Shown in pieces: positions 1 to 4,698 of a stretch of DNA of 5,091 bases. The notes below the pieces were generated by a model that was not told where the DNA came from, did no database searches, and saw nothing but the letters and a program-made list of their open reading frames with translations. Position numbers and translations under genes: made by a program. Numbering within the stretch: position 1 is the stretch's first letter; each line of letters begins with the position of its first letter. Source of the DNA: Allobrachymonas sp. (lineage in GTDB: Bacteria; Pseudomonadota; Gammaproteobacteria; Burkholderiales; Burkholderiaceae_C); the NCBI GenBank assembly GCA_030538335.1, contig JAUNUE010000039.1, positions 1 to 5,091 of the forward strand, read 5' to 3'.

Positions 1-594
1 CGTACCGACAAAAACCAGCCACCGGGAGAAGTACGCTTCATCGGTGGGCAGTGGCGCAGCCGCAAGCTGCCAGTAGCACAAGGGCCAACCGTGCCCGAAG
101 GCCTGCGTCCCACGCCCGATCGTGTGCGCGAAACCCTGTTCAACTGGCTTGGGCAGGATCTGGGCGGCTGGCATTGTGTGGATGTGTGTGCGGGCACGGG
201 CGCGCTGGGGTTTGAGGCCGCATCGCGCGGGGCTGTGCAGGTTTTCATGGTCGAGCAGCACGCGGCTCTGGTCAAGCAACTGCGCGCCAACCAGCAACGG
301 CTGGATGCCCAGGCTGTGCAGGTGGTGGCAGGCGATGGCCTGGCATTCTTGCGTGAGCAGGCAGCGCGTGCACCGGGCAGTGTGGATGTGGTGTTTTTTG
401 ACCCGCCTTTTGACAGCACCCTGTATGCTGCAGCCCTGGAGTCCGCCAAAACCTTGCTCACGCCAGAAGGATGCTTCTATCTGGAGTCCGCACGCGAATG
501 GCCTGCAGAAGAATTGGCCGCATTGGGGTGGGAGCGTTGGCGTTATTTGAGGGCAGGCGCGGTACACGCGCATCTGCTGCGCCCTTTGGCCTGA
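1..594 (+). CDS. rsmD: 16S rRNA (guanine(966)-N2)-methyltransferase RsmD, 5' end cut by window
   Basis: This family uses S-adenosylmethionine to methylate N2 of G966 of 16S rRNA in the assembling small ribosomal subunit, in the cytoplasm. The frame is open from base 1 and ends at TGA 592-594, giving 197 visible residues; E. coli RsmD has 198, so only a short N-terminal piece is probably missing. Visible features, numbered from base 1: the conserved N-terminal block VRFIGGQWRSRKLP (11-24) followed by LRPTPDRVRETLFNWL (35-50); SAM-binding motif I, DVCAGTGALG (61-70); an acidic residue after strand 2 in MVEQ (83-86); and the catalytic motif IV, FFDPPF (132-137). The GTG at 91 is not the true start, because the conserved block lies upstream of it in the same frame. 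coaD follows after 13 nt, so the two are probably co-transcribed. Confidence 0.95.
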   Translation, partial: RTDKNQPPGEVRFIGGQWRSRKLPVAQGPTVPEGLRPTPDRVRETLFNWLGQDLGGWHCVDVCAGTGALGFEAASRGAVQVFMVEQHAALVKQLRANQQRLDAQAVQVVAGDGLAFLREQAARAPGSVDVVFFDPPFDSTLYAAALESAKTLLTPEGCFYLESAREWPAEELAALGWERWRYLRAGAVHAHLLRPLA

Positions 595-607
595 CAAGGA
601 TCGAGAC

Positions 608-1141
608 ATGGATACAAAAAACGAAACAGGCAAAACGGCACCGTTCATTGCGGTGTACCCCGGCACCTTCGACCCCATCACACTGGGCCACGAAGATGTG
701 GTGCGCCGTGCCGCACAGTTGTTTGACCAGTTGATTGTTGCCGTGGCCGAAGGCCACCACAAAAAACCGCTGTTCACGCTGGCGGAACGTGTGGCAATGG
801 TCGAGCAATCGGTAGCGAAATACGGCAATGTGCGGGTGGAAAGCTATGGTGGCCTGATGCGCAACTTTGTCGTCAAATGCGGCGCCAAGGCCATGGTGCG
901 CGGCCTGCGCGCGGTCAGCGACTTTGATTACGAATTTCAACTGGCAGGCATGAACCGCCGCCTGATGCCCGATGTGGAAACGGTCTTCCTCACGCCGGGC
1001 GACCAGTACCAGTTCATCAGTAGCAGCTTTGTGCGTGAAATTGCTCTGCTGGGCGGCAAGGTCGATGAGTTTGTCGCGCCGCAGGTGCTGGAGCAACTGC
1101 AGAAAAAGGTGAAAGAGGCAGGTTCTGCATCAGGAACATGA
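608..1141 (+). CDS. coaD: Pantetheine-phosphate adenylyltransferase (PPAT)
   Basis: Catalyses the fourth step of coenzyme A synthesis: ATP plus 4'-phosphopantetheine gives dephospho-CoA and pyrophosphate; a cytoplasmic hexamer in characterised homologues. The 177-aa product carries the nucleotidyltransferase fold signatures: YPGTFDP (17-23), the TxGH motif TLGH (25-28), the RGLR-containing block VRGLRAVSDFDYE (97-109) and ISSSFVREI (137-145). E. coli CoaD has 159 residues; the extra length here is about 10 polar residues at the N-terminus (MDTKNETGKT) and a short Lys/Gly/Ser-rich tail. The ATG at 608 is supported by the Shine-Dalgarno sequence AAGGA at 596-600, 7 nt upstream. The gene lies 13 nt after rsmD, a common pairing in proteobacteria. 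No promoter is needed in the short gap. Downstream it converges on the minus-strand gene, with a shared terminator at 1354-1381. Confidence 0.96.
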   Translation: MDTKNETGKTAPFIAVYPGTFDPITLGHEDVVRRAAQLFDQLIVAVAEGHHKKPLFTLAERVAMVEQSVAKYGNVRVESYGGLMRNFVVKCGAKAMVRGLRAVSDFDYEFQLAGMNRRLMPDVETVFLTPGDQYQFISSSFVREIALLGGKVDEFVAPQVLEQLQKKVKEAGSASGT

Positions 1142-1249
1142 ATTCACTGTTCATTTTCAGTCAGTTCTCATGTTTCTATCTGTTCTCCCTGACCCAATCG
1201 ACCTCGCTCATGACAGGTTTTTTGAAGGGTATAAAAGCTTGCGTTTGGG

Positions 1250-1273
1250 CTTCGACAGGCTCAGCCCGAACGG
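1250..1273. repeat. REP-like dispersed palindrome
   Basis: The 24-nt element starts CTTCGACAGG and ends CTCAGCCCGAACGG. TTCG pairs with CGAA and GGC with GCC around a TCA loop, with an unpaired ACA on one side. From memory, near-identical copies (TTCGACAAGCTCAGCCCGAACGG type) are scattered through intergenic regions of many beta- and some gammaproteobacterial genomes. Only one copy lies in this window, so its repeat status rests on recognition, not on anything visible here. The position between two convergent gene ends is typical for REP elements. Confidence 0.6.
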
Positions 1274-1307
1274 CTCAAAAATCGTTGTTTGATTTTTTGA
1301 AGAGCCG
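1271..1307. repeat. Two-part stem-loop next to the REP-like element
   Basis: CGGCTC (1271-1276) pairs with GAGCCG (1302-1307), and directly inside it AAAAATC (1277-1283) pairs with GATTTTT (1291-1297) around the loop GTTGTTT. The only irregularity is a 4-nt bulge, TGAA, on the right arm. That makes 13 base pairs in total. The CGG at its left edge is shared with the REP-like palindrome, so the two may form one composite element. It has no following T-run on the plus strand, so it is not a clear terminator for coaD. Confidence 0.55.
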
Positions 1308-1353
1308 AAAAATGCCCTGTTTCTGCAGAAAATCCGTTCTTCGGCCAGCTCAA

Positions 1354-1381
1354 ACAAAAAGCCGCATTGCGGGCTTTTTGT
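1354..1381. terminator. Bidirectional rho-independent terminator
   Basis: ACAAAAAGCC-GC (1354-1365) pairs with GC-G-GGCTTTTTGT (1369-1381) around the loop ATT, with a single bulged G at 1371. The A-tract on the left and the T-tract on the right make it functional in both directions: T-run 1375-1379 on the plus strand for rsmD-coaD, and the complement of 1356-1360 on the minus strand for the gene ending at 1400. The convergent arrangement fits this double role. Confidence 0.85.
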
Positions 1382-1399
1382 GGGCGATGAATACAGGCA

Positions 1400-2041
1400 T
1401 CAATGCAAATGCCGTGGCTTGTTGCGCCCGCTCGGGCGGTGGCCGCTGCTGCCACCGGGCGTGTTGCCCTTGGGTGGTTTGCCGAGTTCAAGTGATTGCA
1501 CCAGCGCGTCAAAGCGCTGCGTGAACAGCTTGTCGATTTCGTGCACCACGCCGCCGAGTTCGGCAGGGTCGAAGTGGCGCTCCATCATGTTGGTCACGTC
1601 GCGCACCAGCAGGTCGCGCTGCACCTGCATGATGGCTGCAGGCGTGGGACCGACAAACACCACCATGAAATCGTCGCGTGATTCTTCTTCACGGTCGGCG
1701 TCACCGCCTTCTTCATCGTATTCGGCATCGTAGAACGTTACCTCGATCGGTGCGCCGGTGCTGGCGAGTTCGTTGAGGTTCATGCACATCTCGTCGATGT
1801 TCTGGCGGAAGTCTTCGCCGCCGCGTACCGTCCAGCAGATGCGCAGCAGGTTCTGCCGCGCGTCGTACTGGATGCCCGGTTCCTCGTCGTAGCTGCTGAT
1901 GCTGCCGTCCTGTAGCGATTTGGCGCCCGCGTACTGCCACAGGGGCTTCAAGGCTTCCTGCACGTCTTGTTGCTTGACCTCGGGGTGCAGGGAAATTTCC
2001 CCGTGCACGTGAATTTCAAAAGGAGGCTCGTAATGTGCCAT
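1400..2041 (-). CDS. Conserved-looking protein of unknown function (possible DUF6806-type)
   Basis: A 213-aa soluble protein with no signal peptide or membrane segment. I recall similar proteins next to thrS in Comamonadaceae, perhaps the family labelled DUF6806, but I am not certain of that label. Order of segments: an N-terminal strand-rich part with EIHVHGEISLHPEV (9-22); a central region with ICWTV (68-72) and DEMCMNLNEL (83-92); a strongly acidic stretch, YDAEYDEEGGDADREEE (104-120); a conserved-looking block FMVVFVGPTPAAIMQVQRDLL (125-145) running into an amphipathic region, VTNMMERHFDPAELGGVVHEIDKLF; and a Gly/Pro/basic tail ending in PRHLH (209-213). The ATG at 2041-2039 is the natural start; its Shine-Dalgarno is weak (AGAGAA about 6 nt upstream). 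Coding is supported by normal composition and by the terminator just after the stop. Transcribed divergently from thrS. Confidence 0.85.
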   Translation of the reverse strand: MAHYEPPFEIHVHGEISLHPEVKQQDVQEALKPLWQYAGAKSLQDGSISSYDEEPGIQYDARQNLLRICWTVRGGEDFRQNIDEMCMNLNELASTGAPIEVTFYDAEYDEEGGDADREEESRDDFMVVFVGPTPAAIMQVQRDLLVRDVTNMMERHFDPAELGGVVHEIDKLFTQRFDALVQSLELGKPPKGNTPGGSSGHRPSGRNKPRHLH

Positions 2042-2059
2042 GCGTGTTCTCTGTTATCA

Positions 2060-2090
2060 AAAATACTGCCAATAGGATACGCTTTGCCAA
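2060..2090 (-). promoter_or_regulatory. Possible promoter of the minus-strand unknown gene
   Basis: Read on the minus strand, TTGGCA (complement of 2085-2090, five of six bases of the sigma-70 -35 consensus) is followed after 19 nt by TATTTT (complement of 2060-2065, four of six of the -10 consensus). Transcription would begin about 10 nt upstream of the start codon. The spacer is longer than the ideal 17 nt, so this is only a candidate. Confidence 0.25.
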
Positions 2091-2369
2091 GCCGTCCATC
2101 TCTACATGCCTCCACACTACCACATTGCAGCGGGGTTGGGGCAAGCGCGTGTGATCTGCAGTGTAACCCCGGCGATGTTTTCTCGTCTTTTCTTGTTGAT
2201 ACGTGGTATGTATAGCGCACCCACCGCCTTGTACCGGCCCGCATCGGGCAGAAACGCGCGGTATGGCCTAAAATGGCAAAAGTTCCTTCGATGCAGGATT
2301 GCGTCTGGCAATAGCGCATTCCGGCTCCATATAGACCTATAGAGTAAGAACGGGAAAGGCACGCCGGTT
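2066..2369. other. Divergent intergenic region upstream of the thrS leader
   Basis: This is the left part of the 531-nt gap between the unknown gene and thrS, with no convincing gene. Visible structure: an inverted repeat CGGGGTT (2131-2137) / AACCCCG (2165-2171) with a 27-nt spacer; a hairpin GGATTGCG (2296-2303) / CGCATTCC (2315-2322) with one T-T mismatch; and two TATAGA boxes at 2330-2335 and 2338-2343. For a thrS promoter the best -10-like box is TAAAAT at 2269-2274 (five of six), but I find no good -35 box 16-18 nt before it. The transcription start of thrS is therefore not resolved. Confidence 0.5.
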
Positions 2370-2438
2370 ATGACACCGCGAACTACGCGCTTGGCAGCCT
2401 GGGTTTCTGCAACCGTGCAGAAGCCCGGCCGCGCATAG
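2370..2438 (+). CDS. Putative 22-aa leader peptide upstream of thrS, four Thr codons
   Basis: The frame ATG 2370-2372 to TAG 2436-2438 encodes MTPRTTRLAAWVSATV, then QKPGRA. Four of 22 residues are Thr (positions 2, 5, 6, 15), each using a different codon (ACA, ACT, ACG, ACC). A possible Shine-Dalgarno, AAAGG, lies at 2355-2359, 10 nt before the ATG, a little far. The frame has a stop at 2340-2342 upstream. Its second half overlaps the hairpin 2399-2428, and its last codons overlap a segment complementary to the terminator 5' arm. By analogy with amino-acid biosynthetic attenuators it could be the sensor of Thr-tRNA charging. It may equally be a chance frame within a structured leader; nothing here proves translation. 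Confidence 0.4.
   Translation: MTPRTTRLAAWVSATVQKPGRA
2399..2428 (+). promoter_or_regulatory. Long stem-loop in the thrS leader
   Basis: CTGGGTTTCTGCA (2399-2411) pairs with TGCAGAAGCCCGG (2416-2428) around the tetraloop ACCG. All 13 positions pair, two of them as G-U wobbles. This is the longest perfect stem in the window apart from terminators. It overlaps codons 10-20 of the putative leader peptide, so a ribosome translating that frame would melt it, while a ribosome held at Thr codons 2-6 would leave it free to form. Confidence 0.65.
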
Positions 2439-2502
2439 CCTCGCAGGCAGGCGGGACGCAACAGAAGAACGCGCCCACAGCCTATAGATAGCTAGCGCGG
2501 CC
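2427..2502 (+). promoter_or_regulatory. Candidate antiterminator pairing for thrS
   Basis: GGCCGCGC (2427-2434) is the exact complement of GCGCGGCC (2495-2502), which contains the 5' arm of the terminator at 2494-2518. Pairing of the two would stop the terminator from forming. The left segment sits immediately before the leader stop codon at 2436-2438, so a ribosome ending translation there would cover it and favour termination. Caveat: GC-rich 8-mers are not rare here; CGCGC at 2386-2390 could also pair with part of the same arm. Confidence 0.35.
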
Positions 2503-2518
2503 CGGACCGCGCTTTTTT
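2494..2518 (+). terminator. Strong rho-independent terminator upstream of thrS (attenuator or end of a small RNA)
   Basis: AGCGCGG (2494-2500) pairs with CCGCGCT (2507-2513) around the loop CCCGGA, and six T residues (2513-2518) follow. The stem is nearly all G-C. It points in the direction of thrS, whose start codon is 55 nt further on, and there is no plus-strand gene upstream in the gap that it could end, except the 22-codon frame or a small RNA. An attenuator role for thrS is therefore the simplest reading; the end of an independent small RNA is the main alternative. Confidence 0.75.
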
Positions 2519-2550
2519 ATTCGTCGGCCCAGATCGCGCTTTTTGTTTTT
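2498..2550 (+). repeat. Tandem partial copy of the terminator 3' half
   Basis: CGGCCCGGACCGCGC followed by T's (2498-2518) recurs 27 nt later as CGGCCCAGATCGCGC followed by T's (2525-2544), differing at two positions in 20 or so. The second copy ends in two T-runs (2540-2544 and 2546-2550). It lacks its own 5' arm, but its CGCGC (2535-2539) could pair with GCGCG of the first copy's 5' arm (2495-2499), giving an alternative, longer-looped terminator. Confidence 0.6.
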
Positions 2551-2572
2551 CAAGTACTGAACTTTTTTCACC

Positions 2573-4513
2573 ATGATCCAGATTACCCTTCCTGATGGTT
2601 CCCAGCGCCAGTTTGAGCAGCCCGGCGTAACGGTGGGCGAAGTGGCCGCCAGCATTGGCGCAGGTCTTGCCAAGGCTGCGCTGGGCGGCAAGCTCGGGCA
2701 GGGCGACGCTGCCAGGCTGGTGGATACCAGCTACACCATCACCACCGACACGTCCTTGTCCATCGTCACGGCCAAAGACGTTGATGGGCTGGATATGTTG
2801 CGCCACTCCACCGCGCACCTGATGGCGTATGCGGTGAAGGAGTTGTTCCCCGATGCGCAGGTCACGATCGGCCCGGTGATTGAAAACGGCTTCTACTACG
2901 ACTTCAGCTACAAACGCCCGTTCACACCTGAAGACCTGGTCGCCATCGAAAAAAAGATGGGCGAACTGGCAGCGCTGGATGAGCCTGTGGTACGCCGCGT
3001 GCTGCCGCGTGACGAGGCGGTGGCCTATTTCAAAGGCATTGGCGAAGACTACAAGGCCGAGATCATTGCCAGCATCCCGGTCAACGAAGAGGTATCGCTG
3101 TACCGCGAGGGCAAGTTTGAAGACCTGTGCCGTGGCCCGCACGTGCCCAGCACCGGCAAGCTCAAGCATTTCAAGCTGATGAAAGTGGCCGGTGCCTACT
3201 GGCGCGGCGACCACCGCAACGAGATGCTGCAGCGTATCTACGGCACGGCCTGGGCCAGCAAAGATGAGTTGCAACAATACCTGCACATGCTTGAAGAGGC
3301 CGAAAAGCGCGACCACCGCAAGCTGGGCAAAGAGCTGGATCTGTTTCACATCGACGAGCATTCACCGGGCACCGTGTTTTGGCACCCCAAGGGCTGGACG
3401 CTGTGGCAAGAGGTGGAACAGTACATGCGCCGTGTGTATCGCGACAACGGCTACCACGAGGTCAAAGGCCCGCAGTTGCTGGACAAAACGCTGTGGGAAA
3501 AAACCGGGCACTGGGACAAGTACCGCGACAACATGTTCACTACCGAGAGTGAAAAGCGTGACTACGCGCTCAAGCCGATGAACTGCCCCGGCCACATCCT
3601 GATCTTCAAGCAGGGCGTGAAAAGCTACCGCGACCTGCCGCTGCGCTACGGTGAATTCGGCGCCTGCCACCGCAACGAGCCGACGGGCGGCCTGCACGGC
3701 ATCATGCGCGTGCGCGCCTTCACGCAGGACGACGGCCACATTTTCTGCACCGAAGACCAAATCAAATCTGAATGTGTGGCCTTCACGACCTTGTTACAGA
3801 AAGTGTATAAGGATTTTGGTTTTGACCAAATCATCTACAAAGTCGCCACACGCCCTGAAAAACGCATCGGAACAGATGAATATTGGGACAAGACCGAAAA
3901 GATGCTTATGGATAGCCTACGCGAATCGGGATGCGATTTTCAAATATCGGAGGGGGACGGGGCTTTTTACGCACCAAAAATTGAATACACCTTGAAAGAT
4001 GCCATTGGCCGCGAATGGCAAGTGGGCACCATCCAGATCGATCACAACATGCCTGAAAGGCTCGACGCCGAATACGTGGGCGAAGACGGCGCACGGCATC
4101 GCCCCGTGATGCTGCACCGCGCCATCGTCGGCAGCATGGAGCGCTTCATCGGCATCCTGATCGAAGAGCACGCAGGCGCCTTGCCCGCCTGGCTCGCGCC
4201 CGAGCAGGTGGTGGTGCTCAACATCACCGATGCACAGGCCGAATATGCCCAAAACGTGGCGCAAACGTTGCAGAATCAAGGCTTTAGGGCCATTACAGAC
4301 CTTGCCAACGACAAAATAACCTATAAAATACGCTCCCACGCCACGCGCAAGCTGCCCTACCTCCTCGTCGTAGGCGACAAGGAGAAGGACAACGGCACGG
4401 TGGCTGTGCGCGCCCGGGGCAACCAGGATTTGGGCGTCATGCCTTTGCAGCAGTTTGCTGAACTGTTGCGCAAGGAGGTTGACACCAAGTCCGACGTGCA
4501 AAAAGGCGCATGA
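2573..4513 (+). CDS. thrS: Threonyl-tRNA synthetase
   Basis: Charges tRNA-Thr with threonine in the cytoplasm and clears mischarged Ser-tRNA-Thr. The 646-aa product is full length (E. coli 642). Domains: TGS-like N-terminal domain with ITLPDGS (4-10); editing domain with HSTAH (78-82) and CRGPH (186-190), holding the expected His78, His82, Cys186 and His190; class II catalytic core from about 245 to 535; C-terminal anticodon-binding domain from about 540. In the core, MNCPGH supplies Cys338, DDGH supplies His389 and LHRA supplies His515, the three zinc ligands that bind threonine; motif 2 is CHRNEP with Arg367, motif 3 is GSMERF (520-525). The ATG at 2573 gives the family N-terminus, but no Shine-Dalgarno is visible; the preceding bases are T-rich (TTTTTT at 2562-2567 region). 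Codons 400-480 and 563-590 are low in GC with rare codons. infC follows 182 nt downstream. Confidence 0.98.
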   Translation: MIQITLPDGSQRQFEQPGVTVGEVAASIGAGLAKAALGGKLGQGDAARLVDTSYTITTDTSLSIVTAKDVDGLDMLRHSTAHLMAYAVKELFPDAQVTIGPVIENGFYYDFSYKRPFTPEDLVAIEKKMGELAALDEPVVRRVLPRDEAVAYFKGIGEDYKAEIIASIPVNEEVSLYREGKFEDLCRGPHVPSTGKLKHFKLMKVAGAYWRGDHRNEMLQRIYGTAWASKDELQQYLHMLEEAEKRDHRKLGKELDLFHIDEHSPGTVFWHPKGWTLWQEVEQYMRRVYRDNGYHEVKGPQLLDKTLWEKTGHWDKYRDNMFTTESEKRDYALKPMNCPGHILIFKQGVKSYRDLPLRYGEFGACHRNEPTGGLHGIMRVRAFTQDDGHIFCTEDQIKSECVAFTTLLQKVYKDFGFDQIIYKVATRPEKRIGTDEYWDKTEKMLMDSLRESGCDFQISEGDGAFYAPKIEYTLKDAIGREWQVGTIQIDHNMPERLDAEYVGEDGARHRPVMLHRAIVGSMERFIGILIEEHAGALPAWLAPEQVVVLNITDAQAEYAQNVAQTLQNQGFRAITDLANDKITYKIRSHATRKLPYLLVVGDKEKDNGTVAVRARGNQDLGVMPLQQFAELLRKEVDTKSDVQKGA

Positions 4514-4583
4514 CACAGCCCGTGCATGTACCCCCTCGTGGTTGCGCGCGGAAAAGCCTCATTTTTTCGGGTGTGCCCCGAGT

Positions 4584-4630
4584 CTGCCAAGGCAGGCACG
4601 GTGCATGCCTTTTGTGGCAGTGACACTGCC
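4584..4630 (+). promoter_or_regulatory. Competing hairpins in the thrS-infC spacer
   Basis: Three structures share the arms GGCAG and CTGCC. (a) CTGCC (4584-4588) with GGCAG (4591-4595), loop AA, too tight on its own. (b) AAGGCA (4589-4594) with TGCCTT (4606-4611), continued after a G-A mismatch by GCA (4596-4598) with TGC (4602-4604) around CGG; TT follows, so it resembles a weak terminator. (c) GGCAGT (4616-4621) with ACTGCC (4625-4630), loop GAC, a perfect 6-bp stem. CTGCC at 4584 can also pair with GGCAG at 4616, and GGCAG at 4591 with CTGCC at 4626. The set may control read-through from thrS into infC, or may simply process the transcript. Confidence 0.4.
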
Positions 4631-4682
4631 CGTTGGCCCATGTGCTGAACGGGTATGTACCTGCTGTTTGTTGAACGTAGAT

Positions 4683-4698
4683 AAAGGAAGAAGCCATC
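4683..4698 (+). promoter_or_regulatory. Ribosome binding site and ATC start codon of infC
   Basis: The Shine-Dalgarno AAAGGAAG (4683-4690) lies upstream of ATC (4696-4698), with 7 nt between GGA and the start. An in-frame TAG at 4678-4680 leaves only ATA (4681-4683) and ATC as possible starts, and ATA overlaps the Shine-Dalgarno itself. No ATG, GTG or TTG is available before residue 18 of the conserved protein. A non-canonical infC start is the known basis of IF3 autoregulation in E. coli, where it is ATT. Confidence 0.85.

Larger units (their letters stand above)
1142..1399. other. Convergent intergenic region, no gene seen
   Basis: These 258 nt separate the ends of coaD and the minus-strand unknown gene. 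The first about 75 nt are CT-rich and show no structure I can name. From 1218 on the region holds a 10-bp direct repeat (TTTTTTGAAG at 1218-1227 and 1293-1302), a REP-like palindrome, a second long hairpin, a perfect 12-bp palindrome TTTCTGCAGAAA at 1320-1331, and a bidirectional terminator. Open frames crossing it have no homology I recognise and run through these structures, so I read it as non-coding. Confidence 0.7.

Noticed and set aside
458..1096. Long minus-strand open frame (212 codons) over rsmD and coaD
   Set aside because: It is the antisense shadow of two clearly recognised genes and shows no family motif.
1210..1235. Promoter-like ATGACA (1210-1215) and TATAAA (1230-1235)
   Set aside because: The spacer is only 14 nt, too short for sigma-70, and no plus-strand gene follows before the terminator.
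1138..1524. Plus-strand open frame of 128 codons overlapping the coaD stop as ATGA
   Set aside because: It runs through the REP-like element, the hairpin and the bidirectional terminator, then antisense into the unknown gene. The translation is rich in Cys, Ser and Arg with no recognisable domain, and no Shine-Dalgarno stands out.
2131..2171. Inverted repeat CGGGGTT / AACCCCG as an operator
   Set aside because: The arms are only 7 bp with a 27-nt spacer, and no regulator gene or overlapping promoter supports an operator role; could be chance.
2117..2461. Minus-strand open frame of 114 codons in the gap upstream of thrS
   Set aside because: It covers the structured leader and the inverted repeats, its composition is not protein-like, and no homology is recognisable.
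2281..2518. Known structural RNA (tRNA, tmRNA, 6S, 4.5S, RNase P) in the gap before thrS
   Set aside because: I looked for a T-loop, a tmRNA tag and start, the 4.5S GGAAGGAAGC-type core and the conserved RNase P ends, and found none. An unnamed small RNA remains possible.
2494..2572. T-box riboswitch controlling thrS
   Set aside because: No T-box consensus sequence or specifier-loop stem is visible, and T-boxes are not typical of Proteobacteria.
2492..3361. Long minus-strand open frame (289 codons) over the 5' half of thrS
   Set aside because: A shadow of the high-GC thrS coding frame; its end also lies across the terminator at 2494-2518.
3917..4516. Minus-strand open frame of 199 codons over the thrS 3' end
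   Set aside because: Antisense to the conserved catalytic and anticodon-binding domains; no motif or ribosome binding site supports it.
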